Shown here: positions 25,432 through 33,846 of the stretch, piece after piece | How positions within the stretch are numbered: the stretch's first letter is position 1 | Layout of the letters: each line of letters starts with the position of its first letter | NCBI GenBank assembly: GCA_038746605.1 | Contig: JBCDKM010000004.1 | Location: forward strand, 62,001-126,000 | Reading direction: 5' to 3' | DNA: 64,000 nt | DNA from: Rubricoccus sp038746605 | GTDB taxonomy: Bacteria > Bacteroidota > Rhodothermia > Rhodothermales > Rubricoccaceae | Translations under genes and position numbers: made by a program | The notes under the pieces: model-generated | Told to the model about the DNA's origin: nothing | What the model saw: the letters and a program-made list of their open reading frames with translations, nothing else | Database searches by the model: none

Positions 25432-25767
25432 ATGACCGAGACGACCGCCCGGCACAGCCTCTATCTCGCCCTCGGGACTGCGGGCGTTGTTCCGGGCGCT
25501 CTTCTGGTGGTCGGTCTGGCTGGAGTGTTGAAGACTCTCGGGTTCGCCATCCCCAGCTTCATCGGTGGTCTGGTCGGGAGCATTCTTCTGCTCGCGCTCG
25601 GTGGTTCGGTCATTCTTGTTCCGGTTGCCCTTGCGTCCCTGGGCAGCTATCGCCGACAGACCGCGCCTACGAGGCAACGGACCATGTGGACCGTGGTAGT
25701 GCTCGCTCTACTATCTCCGCTCGCCTGTGCGCTTGTGATCCTGTTGTGGCAATGGGTCGCTGGCTAG
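25432..25767 (+). CDS. Hypothetical small membrane protein
   Basis: 111 residues from ATG at 25432; another start 24 bp upstream is possible. Three hydrophobic segments are visible: ALGTAGVVPGALLVVGLAGV, GLVGSILLLALGGSVILVPV and VVLALLSPLACALVILLW, with a short basic loop RRQTAPTRQR between the second and third. I recognise no family. It is convergent with the GH13 gene. Confidence 0.65.
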   Translation: MTETTARHSLYLALGTAGVVPGALLVVGLAGVLKTLGFAIPSFIGGLVGSILLLALGGSVILVPVALASLGSYRRQTAPTRQRTMWTVVVLALLSPLACALVILLWQWVAG

Positions 25768-25831
25768 CTAGACGGCCTGGGAACGTCTGGAAGAGCGACG
25801 ACGCGAAGGGGCAGCGCATCGACGAAACCCT

Positions 25832-27706
25832 CTATGGTGTCTTTACCCACACCGCTGCCGCGCGGGCCCCGAGGCGGCCCGCCTCGACGCTCCCGACGAA
25901 CAAAGCCAGACGAGCACCATCGGGCGGCTGGACGGTCTGCGGCTCAGGGCTGAGGTTCACAGCGACCGTCGCGACCTGACCCATGTGGCGGCGTTCGAAG
26001 ACGAGAAGCTGGCGCTCGTCGTCCGGGCGCCAGAGGAGGGCGCCGTGCGCGAAGAGGTCTGAGAACTCGCGGCGGAGATCGAGGACCTCGCGTGTGTCGT
26101 CTAAAAGTGCCCCGTCGATCTCGATGGGGTCTGGGTCTCGCGGGAGGCCGAAGGGATGTGTGGTCTCCGTGGCGTAGTCGATCTCCGGCCAGAGCATCGG
26201 CTTGCGGTCGTCGGGGTCGTCGGCGCCCCACATGCCGAGTTCGTCGCCGTAGTAGACGTGCGGCGCGCCGGGGAGCGTGACCTGGAGGAGCCGGTAGAGG
26301 CGGACCGAGCGCATCGTGGCGCGGTCGGGCTGATCGATGCGGTAACTCGGATGGAAGCGCGGATTTTCCTCGTACTTGTACGCGATCTCCGTGTTGTAGA
26401 GCGTGCTCGCGAGGCGGGGCGTGTCGTGGCTACCGGACATCGCCATGAGCGCGGCGACGTGCGTGGACTGGACGGTCCCGTACAGCGAGTCGAGGTGGGC
26501 GGCGTAGGCGCTGGGCGCGATCTGCGGGCCACCGGGCGCGACGAGTTGGCGCGTCGGCGCGAAGGGGCGGTAGTGCATCACACTGTCGAACACGTCGCCG
26601 AGGTAGGGGGCAGGCGGCATCATGATCTCCGGCCACTGCTGCCACCAGATCTCGCCGACGAGGATCGCCTCCGGGTTGACCTCTTTCACCACATCGCGAT
26701 AGCGACGCCAGAAGCCGAGGGGCACCATTTCGGCCACGTCGAGACGGAAGCCGTCCACGCCATCGCTCGGGTCGCCATCGCCGTTGGGATCCAGCCAGCG
26801 GCGCGAGATCGCGAAGACGTGTTGCGAGGCGGCTTCGTCCATGTCACCGTCGTACGGGATGCCGAGGTGAGGGTCGCCGGTCTGGTCCGTCTTGCGGATC
26901 TCGGGTAGCGTGGAAATGCCGAGCCAGCCCTTGTAGGCAAACTCGTTCTCAGGCGTCGCCGGGTCGTCGAACGCTTCGATGGTGAACCAGTCGGCGTAGG
27001 GGGACTCCGCGCCGCGCTCCGCCGCATCGAGGAAGCCCCAGAACTGGTCGCCGGTGTGGTTCCACGAATAGTCCAGCACGACGCGGATGCCTCGCGCGTG
27101 CGCCTCGCGGATCAACTGGAGGAACATCTGGTCCGCAGCGGTGAACTGCCACGTGCTCGGGTCGAGCGGATCCTCGGTCGCGATGATGGCCTTGTCGCCC
27201 TCGGGGTCCGGCCCGAAGTGCGGGTCCACGTGGCGCCAGGTGCGGGCGTCGTACTTGTGGAGGCTGGGGCTGTCGTTGAGCGGGTTGAGGTAGAGCGCGT
27301 TGACGCCGAGGCTCTCGATGTAGTCCAGTCCCTCTAGGATGCCCGCGAGATCGCCGCCGTAGCGGCGCATCTGGGACGTGATGTAGAACTCGCCAGGCTT
27401 GTAGGCCTCGGCCCAGGGCTCCTGCGCGTACCAGTCCCAGTTCCACGGCGTCGGCTCCCAGCCGATCAGTTCGAGCGTGTCGGTCGGGACCTTGGGCCAA
27501 GCGCCTTGGACGCTCTCGGGCGTGGGGTCGTTGGAGGGATCGCCGTTGCGGAAGCGCTCGGGGAAGATCTGGTACCAGACAGCGTGGGCCGCCCAGTCTG
27601 GCGGGAGGTCGGCCGCCTCGGATGTGCTGGGGAGGGGGGCGGGAGCCGGGACCGAGCCAGAGCAGGCCGCAAGCGCGAGACAGGCGAAGAGAAGAACGGG
27701 GCGCAT
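25832..27706 (-). CDS. Alpha-amylase family (GH13) glycosidase, lipoprotein
   Basis: 624 residues. The lipoprotein signal is MRPVLLFACLALAACSGS. The TIM-barrel motifs are in order: VVLDYSWNHTGD, DGFRLDVAEMV (nucleophile Asp), ILVGEIWWQQWPE (acid/base Glu) and MSGSHDTPRLAS (third Asp). The start AVWYQIFPERFRNGDPSND is typical of cyclomaltodextrinase/neopullulanase-like enzymes. It probably degrades starch-type glucans at the cell surface. The coding sequence near the C-terminus contains an inverted family P palindrome (25870-25886), read as VEAGRLGA. Confidence 0.94.
   Translation of the reverse strand: MRPVLLFACLALAACSGSVPAPAPLPSTSEAADLPPDWAAHAVWYQIFPERFRNGDPSNDPTPESVQGAWPKVPTDTLELIGWEPTPWNWDWYAQEPWAEAYKPGEFYITSQMRRYGGDLAGILEGLDYIESLGVNALYLNPLNDSPSLHKYDARTWRHVDPHFGPDPEGDKAIIATEDPLDPSTWQFTAADQMFLQLIREAHARGIRVVLDYSWNHTGDQFWGFLDAAERGAESPYADWFTIEAFDDPATPENEFAYKGWLGISTLPEIRKTDQTGDPHLGIPYDGDMDEAASQHVFAISRRWLDPNGDGDPSDGVDGFRLDVAEMVPLGFWRRYRDVVKEVNPEAILVGEIWWQQWPEIMMPPAPYLGDVFDSVMHYRPFAPTRQLVAPGGPQIAPSAYAAHLDSLYGTVQSTHVAALMAMSGSHDTPRLASTLYNTEIAYKYEENPRFHPSYRIDQPDRATMRSVRLYRLLQVTLPGAPHVYYGDELGMWGADDPDDRKPMLWPEIDYATETTHPFGLPRDPDPIEIDGALLDDTREVLDLRREFSDLFAHGALLWRPDDERQLLVFERRHMGQVATVAVNLSPEPQTVQPPDGARLALFVGSVEAGRLGARAAAVWVKTP
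25870..25886. repeat. Short GC palindrome (family P) inside a gene
   Basis: CGAGGCGGCCCGCCTCG, in frame in the last 20 codons of the GH13 gene. Confidence 0.75.
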
Positions 27707-27766
27707 CGAGTTGGCAGGCGGGAGCCTCGAAAGCTAGCCGAGGGTGCCCGTAGCTTCCGCGTTCTT

Positions 27767-28246
27767 ATGAGTGCCCGTTCTCCCCGCCCGTCCTCCGGCC
27801 CGTCGTTCCTCGCGACGGTCACAGCTGAGGTCCGTGCGCTGGACGTCTCGATTCCGTCGCTCCGAAAATTCGGGTGGGTCGTCGGTGCAGTGTTCGGGTT
27901 GGTCGGCCTCGTGCTGCTCTGGCGAGGGGGCTGGGAGTGGACGACGGTGCGAGCCGTTCTCGTCGGTCTGGGCGGGACACTGATCGCGCTCGGGACGCTC
28001 GTGCCCGTCCTGCTGCGGCCGGTCTACCGCGTCTGGATGACGCTCGCCTTCGCGATGGGCTTCGTGATGACGCGCGTGCTCCTGACACTCGTGCTGTACG
28101 GGCTGGTCACACCCATCGGCGCCATCATGCGGCTGCTGGGCAAGGATCCGCTGCCGAAACGGCCGGACGCGTCCATGGACTCGTACTGGATCGTGCGGGA
28201 GGACCCTGCCCCGTCCACCCGTGAGAGCCTGGAGAAATATTACTGA
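27767..28246 (+). CDS. SxtJ family membrane protein
   Basis: 159 residues from ATG at 27767. Two pairs of hydrophobic helices are visible (GWVVGAVFGLVGLVLLW, TLIALGTLVPVLL, WMTLAFAMGFVMTRVLLTLV). The closing segment PIGAIMRLLGKDPLPKRPD followed by SYWIVRE and a final Tyr-Tyr is the SxtJ pattern. SxtJ proteins are typically encoded beside carbamoyltransferases, as here (36 bp downstream). Their function is not established. Confidence 0.85.
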   Translation: MSARSPRPSSGPSFLATVTAEVRALDVSIPSLRKFGWVVGAVFGLVGLVLLWRGGWEWTTVRAVLVGLGGTLIALGTLVPVLLRPVYRVWMTLAFAMGFVMTRVLLTLVLYGLVTPIGAIMRLLGKDPLPKRPDASMDSYWIVREDPAPSTRESLEKYY

Positions 28247-28282
28247 CGCGCGATTCGTGAGCGTCCCCTATCCGACCTCGAC

Positions 28283-30118
28283 GTGACCATCCTCGGCATC
28301 TCCTGCTGGTACCACGACTCCGCTGCTGCCCTCGTGCGCGACGGCGAGATCGTCGCGGCGGCGCAGGAGGAGCGGTTCACGCGCCGCAAGCACGACGCCG
28401 GGTTTCCCACGAACGCCATCGCGTACTGCCTCCGCGAGGCGGGTACTGAGGCGGACCAACTGGACGCCGTCGCGTTCTACGACAAGCCGCTGCTCAAATT
28501 CGAGCGGCTGCTCGAGAGCTACGTTTCCTACGCGCCGCGTGGCTGGGGCTCGTTCGTCCGCGCGATGCCGCTCTGGCTCAAAAAGAAGCTCTGGATCCCC
28601 GACCTGATCCAGACGGAGCTGGGCGTGGAGGGTATGCCGCTCGTCTTCCCCGAGCATCACGAGAGCCATGCCGCGAGCGCCTTCTTCCCGAGCCCCTTCG
28701 AGCGTGCTGCATTCCTCACCATCGACGGAGTGGGAGAGTGGGCGACGACCTCGTGGGGCACAGGTGCGGACAACCGCGTACAGATCCACAGCGAGATCCA
28801 CTTCCCGCACTCGCTGGGTCTGCTTTACTCCGCGTTCACCTACCAGTGCGGGTTTCGCGTCAACTCAGGCGAATACAAGCTGATGGGCCTCGCGCCGTAC
28901 GGCGAGCCGAGGTACGCCGACCTCATCCGGGAGGAACTGATCGACCTCCGGGCCGACGGCTCGTTCCGCCTCAATCTGGACTACTTCACCTACGCCTCCG
29001 GCCTGCGGATGACCGGCGCGAAGATGGCGGCGCTCGTCGGGGAGGCCCGTCAGCCAGAGGGGCCGCTGACACAGCGCGAGATGGACCTGGCCGCCTCGGT
29101 ACAGGTCGTGACGGAGGAGGCCGTGCTGAACATCGCGCGGCACGTTCACCGCGAGACGGGCGAGGCGAACCTCGTGATGGCAGGTGGTGTGGCGCTCAAC
29201 TGCGTCGCGAACGGGCGGTTGCTGCGCGAGGGGCCGTTCCAGAATCTCTGGATCCAGCCCGCGGCGGGTGATGCGGGTGGAGCGTTGGGCGCTGCGCTCG
29301 TCGCCTCTCACCACTGGGGCGGGATCTCTCGAACCGTGCATCCGCAGGACGCGATGCAGGGCGCCTACCTCGGCCCCGATATCGTCGAGGCGGAGGCACT
29401 CGCCGCGCTGGAGGAGCTCCCAGTCGAGGCGTACCCGACGGACGCGGGGGTGGTGGAGCGAACGGCGGAGTTGCTCGCTGAGGGACAGACCGTTGGGTGG
29501 ATGCAGGGGCGGGCAGAGTTTGGGCCGCGCGCGCTGGGGCATCGGAGCATCCTCGCGGACCCGCGTGGTCGCGAGGTGCAGCGCAAGGTGAATTTGCAGA
29601 TCAAGTTCCGCGAGAGCTTCCGACCCTTCGCGCCGAGCGTGCTGGAGGAGCGGGCCACTGAGTACGTCCGCCTCGGTGTCGAGGCGGAGGGAGCCGGGGC
29701 CGAGGAAGGCGGTCCCGCCTCTCCCTACATGTTGCTCGTGGGTCCGGTCCGCGACGTGGAGATTGAGGGCGAGGGGTTCGACCGCCTCGGCGGGATCACC
29801 AGCCCGGTCCCTGCGGTGACGCACGTGGACGGGAGCGCGCGGGTGCAGACGGTCTCACGCGAGCGGAACGGCATCTACTACGACCTCCTGAAGGCGTTCG
29901 AGGCGCGGACAGGCTGCCCGGTGCTGGTCAACACCTCGTTCAACGTGCGCGGCGAGCCCATCGTGGGGAGTGCAGAGGACGCGGTCCGTGTGTTCCGCCG
30001 GACGCACATGGATGCGCTCGTGATCGGTCGGCACGTGGTCACGAAGGCCGCGATGCCGGAAGCGGAGCGCGAGGCGTTCACGCCAGAGGAGATCGCGGCG
30101 GAGTACGGACTGGACTGA
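28283..30118 (+). CDS. Carbamoyltransferase, NodU/CmcH family
   Basis: 611 residues, GTG start. The opening TILGISCWYHDSAAALVRDG and AAQEERFTRRKHDAGFP is the family signature. EHHESHAASAFFPSPF supplies the His cluster of the Kae1-like (YrdC-related) domain, GGVALNCVANGRLL lies in the second half, and QGRAEFGPRALGHRSILADP begins the C-terminal domain that ends with NTSFNVRGEPIV. These enzymes transfer a carbamoyl group from carbamoyl phosphate, through carbamoyl-AMP, to a hydroxyl of a sugar or natural product. The acceptor here is unknown. A full palindrome (29667-29688) is read in frame as VRLGVEAEG. Confidence 0.95.
   Translation: MTILGISCWYHDSAAALVRDGEIVAAAQEERFTRRKHDAGFPTNAIAYCLREAGTEADQLDAVAFYDKPLLKFERLLESYVSYAPRGWGSFVRAMPLWLKKKLWIPDLIQTELGVEGMPLVFPEHHESHAASAFFPSPFERAAFLTIDGVGEWATTSWGTGADNRVQIHSEIHFPHSLGLLYSAFTYQCGFRVNSGEYKLMGLAPYGEPRYADLIREELIDLRADGSFRLNLDYFTYASGLRMTGAKMAALVGEARQPEGPLTQREMDLAASVQVVTEEAVLNIARHVHRETGEANLVMAGGVALNCVANGRLLREGPFQNLWIQPAAGDAGGALGAALVASHHWGGISRTVHPQDAMQGAYLGPDIVEAEALAALEELPVEAYPTDAGVVERTAELLAEGQTVGWMQGRAEFGPRALGHRSILADPRGREVQRKVNLQIKFRESFRPFAPSVLEERATEYVRLGVEAEGAGAEEGGPASPYMLLVGPVRDVEIEGEGFDRLGGITSPVPAVTHVDGSARVQTVSRERNGIYYDLLKAFEARTGCPVLVNTSFNVRGEPIVGSAEDAVRVFRRTHMDALVIGRHVVTKAAMPEAEREAFTPEEIAAEYGLD
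29667..29688. repeat. Short GC palindrome (family P) inside a gene
   Basis: TCCGCCTCGG-TG-TCGAGGCGGA within the carbamoyltransferase gene, in frame. Confidence 0.85.
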
Positions 30119-30126
30119 CCCCGTCC

Positions 30127-30142
30127 ACCTCGGCACCGAGGT
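30127..30142. repeat. Short GC palindrome (family P), shorter form
   Basis: ACCTCGGCACCGAGGT, immediately after the carbamoyltransferase stop. Confidence 0.7.
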
Positions 30143-30249
30143 CGATACACCTGGGATGGAGTAGCTTCCAGTCGTCGCTCATGCGTTTCTCGCGTGCTCG
30201 GTGAACGAGGGCGTGGAACCTCACGGCGTGACCTATACTATCAGAGTAC

Positions 30250-30291
30250 GCGCGTGTCCGGCTGGCTGGCGGGACGCGCGCTCGCGTTTTT
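30250..30291 (+). promoter_or_regulatory. Leader hairpin upstream of the RRM protein gene
   Basis: GCGCGTGTCCG (30250-30260) pairs imperfectly with CGGGACGCGC (30270-30279), followed by CTCGCG and TTTTT. It lies 27 bp before the RRM gene and just after a TATACT box (30234-30239). It may be an attenuator or a temperature/cold-shock leader structure. Expression role not proven. Confidence 0.45.
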
Positions 30292-30317
30292 CCCCTTTTG
30301 CAAGACCGAGCCAGCCC

Positions 30318-30713
30318 ATGAATATCTACGTCGCCAACCTCCCGTACTCCACCACCGACGACCAGCTTCGGGAGGCCTTCGAGGCCCACGGTGAGGTCTC
30401 CAACGCCACGGTCATCAAGGACCGTGAGACCGGCCGCTCCCGCGGCTTCGGCTTCGTCGAGATGCCGAACGATGAGCAGGCCAAGGCCGCCATCGAGAAC
30501 ATGCACGACCAGGAGATGGGCGGTCGCCCGCTCACAGTCAATGAGGCTCGCCCGCGCGGCGAGCGTCCGCCTCGCCGCGATGGCGGTGGTGGTGGCGGCT
30601 ACCGTGGCGGCGGCGGCGGTGGTGGCTACCGCGGTGGTGGCGGCGGCGGTGGAAACCGCGGCGGCGGCTACGGCGGTGGCGGCTACGGCGGCGGTGGCGG
30701 CGGCTACCGCTAG
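30318..30713 (+). CDS. Glycine-rich RNA-binding protein with one RRM
   Basis: 131 residues from ATG at 30318. A single RRM spans residues 1-80 with RNP2 IYVANLP and RNP1 RGFGFVEM. It is followed by RGERPPRRD and a Gly-rich tail of GGGGYRGG and GGYGGGG repeats. Such proteins are common in Bacteroidota and cyanobacteria and bind single-stranded RNA, often with cold-responsive expression. A hairpin in the leader and a clear terminator after the stop make it a single-gene unit. Confidence 0.95.
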   Translation: MNIYVANLPYSTTDDQLREAFEAHGEVSNATVIKDRETGRSRGFGFVEMPNDEQAKAAIENMHDQEMGGRPLTVNEARPRGERPPRRDGGGGGGYRGGGGGGGYRGGGGGGGNRGGGYGGGGYGGGGGGYR

Positions 30714-30750
30714 ACGCCTCGCGTCCTCCTGACTGGCGAGTCCAGTCTGC

Positions 30751-30781
30751 GGCCTCCGGCACCTCGCCGGGGGCCGTTTTT
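30751..30781 (+). terminator. Rho-independent terminator
   Basis: Ten-bp stem GGCCTCCGGC / GCCGGGGGCC (one wobble pair) with a 5-nt loop, then GTTTTT. Confidence 0.88.
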
Positions 30782-30790
30782 CGTTGGGTC

Positions 30791-30830
30791 CTCCCGCCTC
30801 GGTACGCCTGCGTCCCGACCGAGGCGGGAG
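30791..30830. repeat. Short GC palindrome (family P), long-loop form
   Basis: Arms CTCCCGCCTCGGT and ACCGAGGCGGGAG, 13 bp each, with a 14-nt centre, just after the RRM terminator. Confidence 0.85.
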
Positions 30831-30912
30831 GGACTCCTCCGATTCGTCACGTTTGAGCCATCGAATCTGGATGCGCGGCGGCTAGGTTCTCGCGGTCACT
30901 CCCGCATCCCGC

Positions 30913-32979
30913 ATGTTCCGCGTTCTTTGGGCCTTTGCCCTCCTCGCCTTCGCCGCCCCCACCTTCGCCCAGGGCGGACAGGTGCTCTACCCCGGCCTTA
31001 CCGGCACCGCTCTCCGCGATGCCGTCCGCGCCGACTATGCGCCGTCCCAGGTGCTCGGATATGGCCCCGCCCGCGATGCCATGTTCGCGTGGGAGCAGAA
31101 CGAGTACGGTCGACTCCGAGGCGTCTACACCGGGATGGAGATCGTCCTGAATCCGAGCGCGGACCCGTCCAGCGACGCCTTCTCGAAGGGCATCAACACG
31201 GAGCACGCCGTGCCGCGCAGCCTCGGGTCCACCGGCGACGCCGAGAGCGACATGCACCACCTCTTCCCGACGCGGGTCGAGGCCAACTCGGCGCGAGGCA
31301 ACAACCCGTTCGCGGAAATCCCGGATGCGCAAACGAGTGAGTGGTTCCGCGGCACCACCTCACAGAGCAGCATCCCGACGACCGCTATCGACGAGTGGAG
31401 CGAGTCCACGTCCAGTGCCTTCGAGCCGCGCGAGGACCACGCGGGCAACGCCGCTCGCGCCGTCTTCTACCACGCCGCGATCTACACGACCATGCCCGCC
31501 TCGTTCTTCGAGGCGCAGCTCTCGGACCTCCTCCGCTGGACCTACGAGGACCCCGCCGACGCCGCCGAGGCGGCCCGCTCCGCCTGGGTCGCGACCCAGC
31601 AGGGCACTGAGAATCCGTTCGTTCTCGACTCCACGCTCGCGCGCCGAATCTGGGGCGACCCGTCTGATCCGCCCCCGCCGCCTCCACCGTCCCCGTCCGA
31701 GGCCGAGGTCTGGGTCAACGAGATCCACTACGATGACAACGGTGGCGACGAGGGCGAAGGCATCGAGGTCGCGGGCACGGCAGGTGCGGACCTGACCGGG
31801 TGGAGCCTCGTGCTTTACAACGGCAGCGTCGCCACGCAGTACAGCACCATCGCGCTCTCCGGCACGCTGGCGGACCAGCAGGGCGGATTCGGGACGGCGT
31901 GGTTCCTCGCGCCCGGCCTCCAGAACGGCTCGCCGGACGGCCTCGCGCTGGTAGACCCCGAGGGCGACGTGGTCCAGTTCCTCTCGTACGAGGGCAGCTT
32001 TACCGCGAGCGGCGGCCCGGCCGACGGTATGACCTCGACGGATATCGGCGTGGAGGAGCCGGGCAACACGCCCGAGGGCCACAGCCTCCAGCTCATCGGC
32101 ACGGGCTCCAGCTACGCGGACTTCGCGTGGACCGCCCCCATGGCGGGCACACCCGGCCAGCCGAACACGGGCCAGACCTTCGAGGGCGCCCCGCCCCCGC
32201 CGCCCGCCGAGGCGGCTTGGATCAACGAGATCCACTACGACAACGACGGCAGCGACCGTCGCGAGGGCATCGAGATCGCCGGTACCGCCGGGCTCGACCT
32301 CGCGAACTGGCAGATCATCACCTACGAGCGCGGGACGGGCGTCCACCGCACGCTGCCGCTCACGGGCGTCATCCCGGACGAGGGCGCGGGCTTCGGCGCT
32401 GTCTGGTTCAAGATCAAGCGCCTTCGCAACAACAAGTACGGCCTCGCGCTTCTCGACGCGCAGGGCACGCTCGTGGAGTTCATCTCCTACGAGGGTGGCC
32501 TGGATGGCGTCGGCGGTCCGGCAGACGGGCTCCGCTCTGTAGATGTGGGCGTCTTTGAGGGGCCGGGCACGACCAAAAAGCAGAGCATCCAGCGCCTCGG
32601 CGGCGCAGGTTCGGATGCGATCTGGACCGGCCCGGCCACACAGTCGCGTGGGTTCCTGAACGAGGGGCAGGTGCTCGGCGGCTCGCTCGTGGCCTCTGCG
32701 CCGGTCGACCCCGCCCGCCTCGATGCCGAGGTGGAGGGAGTCGCGCGCATCGCGCCCAACCCGATCCGCCAGCGTGCTGTGCTGACGCTGCCCACGCCGG
32801 GCGAGACGGTCCGCGTGGAGCTGTTCGACGCACTCGGCCGCCGCGTGGCGCTGCTGCTGGACGGCCCCGCCCCGGACCGGCTGGCGGTGGACGCGAGCGA
32901 CCTCGCGCCGGGGATCTACGTGGTGCGCATCGCTTCTGCTAGCGCGGCGAGTGCGCTCCGGGTGACGGTGGCGCGGTAG
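30913..32979 (+). CDS. Secreted endonuclease I family protein with two lamin-tail domains and a T9SS-type C-terminal domain
   Basis: 688 residues with signal peptide MFRVLWAFALLAFAAPTFAQ. Residues ~25-245 are an endonuclease I/NucM-like domain with its His-Pro and His-His motifs (NTEHAVPRSLG, DMHHLFPT) and the Asn motif EANSARGNNPF. Two lamin-tail (LTD) domains follow after Pro-rich linkers, each starting VNEIHYD or INEIHYD. The C-terminal ~85 residues (IAPNPIRQRAVLTLP, VELFDALGRRVALL, LAPGIYVVRI) form a Por secretion tail, implying export by the type IX system. It is an extracellular nuclease, perhaps for DNA feeding. A paralogue lies at 36259. A decayed palindrome (32714-32734) is in frame. 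Confidence 0.9.
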   Translation: MFRVLWAFALLAFAAPTFAQGGQVLYPGLTGTALRDAVRADYAPSQVLGYGPARDAMFAWEQNEYGRLRGVYTGMEIVLNPSADPSSDAFSKGINTEHAVPRSLGSTGDAESDMHHLFPTRVEANSARGNNPFAEIPDAQTSEWFRGTTSQSSIPTTAIDEWSESTSSAFEPREDHAGNAARAVFYHAAIYTTMPASFFEAQLSDLLRWTYEDPADAAEAARSAWVATQQGTENPFVLDSTLARRIWGDPSDPPPPPPPSPSEAEVWVNEIHYDDNGGDEGEGIEVAGTAGADLTGWSLVLYNGSVATQYSTIALSGTLADQQGGFGTAWFLAPGLQNGSPDGLALVDPEGDVVQFLSYEGSFTASGGPADGMTSTDIGVEEPGNTPEGHSLQLIGTGSSYADFAWTAPMAGTPGQPNTGQTFEGAPPPPPAEAAWINEIHYDNDGSDRREGIEIAGTAGLDLANWQIITYERGTGVHRTLPLTGVIPDEGAGFGAVWFKIKRLRNNKYGLALLDAQGTLVEFISYEGGLDGVGGPADGLRSVDVGVFEGPGTTKKQSIQRLGGAGSDAIWTGPATQSRGFLNEGQVLGGSLVASAPVDPARLDAEVEGVARIAPNPIRQRAVLTLPTPGETVRVELFDALGRRVALLLDGPAPDRLAVDASDLAPGIYVVRIASASAASALRVTVAR
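32714..32734. repeat. Short GC palindrome (family P), decayed, inside a gene
   Basis: CCCGCCTCGATGCCGAGGTGG, read in frame as PARLDAEVE between the second lamin-tail domain and the sorting domain. Confidence 0.7.
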
Positions 32980-33015
32980 AGAAAAAAGCAGTTCAACGAA
33001 CTAGCCGCATCAGCC

Positions 33016-33759
33016 GTGAATGACTCAGAGTTGCTCGAGGTTGTCGAGACCTTTCAGAACCTCTTAGTCGATGCAGCTACATACAGGGAAAACGAAGAGG
33101 GAGAGTACGAATCAATCAGAAAGAGGCTCATGGCTGCTCCCGAGATAAGGGATCAGCTACCTCGCTTCGTTAAAACATGCCGTAGCGAAGGGCAGTTCTG
33201 GTCGTTTATCAAGCGTAAGTCGGGTAAGTATGAAGGGCGACGGGAGTTCATTTGGGACGCTTTCCGCCCTTTACTGGCCAAGCTGGATGGCACAGGTACC
33301 TCCCCATCAGATACCCGCGTCACTGAGGCTCTGAAGGTCATTGATGCTGAACATGTCCAAGCTGCTTGGGAGAAGGCGCTTGAGCGTCGGCATGAAGACC
33401 CTGAAGGGGCGATTACAGCGGCAAGGACACTGATAGAGACGGTGTGCAAGCACGTGTTGGACGAGCAGGAAGAGGAGTACGATGACGGTGCTGATTTGCC
33501 TGTCCTCTATCGCACGGCGACAAAGTCCTTGAATCTTGCTCCAGAGCAACACCAAGAGCAGATATTCAAGCAAATACTCAGTGGCTGCTTTTCGGTGGTG
33601 TCAGGTTTGGGAGCTGTAAGGAATAAGCTGAGTGACGCGCACGGTCGTGGGAAGCGGGCAGTGAAGCCCAGCGCACGCCACGCCGAGCTAGCGGTGAACC
33701 TCTCTGGTGCAATGGCGGCGTTTCTGCTAGCGACCTGGGAGACCCAGAAGCACGCGTAG
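33016..33759 (+). CDS. Abortive infection family protein (Abi_C-type C-terminus)
   Basis: 247 residues, GTG start (an alternative ATG would remove much of the N-terminus). The C-terminal third, SGLGAVRNKLSDAHGRG followed by RHAELAVNLSGAMAAFLL, matches the abortive-infection C-terminal domain found in AbiJ-like and related proteins. The middle, ARTLIETVCKHVLDE, also fits the family. The rest is helical and charged. Base composition is clearly AT-richer than the neighbours and codon use is less GC-biased, which suggests recent acquisition. It has no obvious partner gene. A defence role is inferred from the family. Confidence 0.82.
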   Translation: MNDSELLEVVETFQNLLVDAATYRENEEGEYESIRKRLMAAPEIRDQLPRFVKTCRSEGQFWSFIKRKSGKYEGRREFIWDAFRPLLAKLDGTGTSPSDTRVTEALKVIDAEHVQAAWEKALERRHEDPEGAITAARTLIETVCKHVLDEQEEEYDDGADLPVLYRTATKSLNLAPEQHQEQIFKQILSGCFSVVSGLGAVRNKLSDAHGRGKRAVKPSARHAELAVNLSGAMAAFLLATWETQKHA

Positions 33760-33776
33760 CAAAAACGCTCGTGGAT

Positions 33777-33796
33777 CCGCCTCGTCGCCGAGGCGG
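33777..33796. repeat. Short GC palindrome (family P)
   Basis: CCGCCTCG-TCG-CCGAGGCGG between the convergent Abi-like and TerB-DUF697 genes. Confidence 0.8.
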
Positions 33797-33846
33797 GCGG
33801 AGTCGCGGGGAACCGAGGCTGACGCCGTCCGCCAGCGCGTCGATCG

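Noticed and set aside
30850..30870. GTTTGAGC match to the pseudo-spacer seed near 30855
   Set aside because: Only 8 bases match, the flanking bases ACG are not a good type I-E PAM and there is no promoter; expected by chance.
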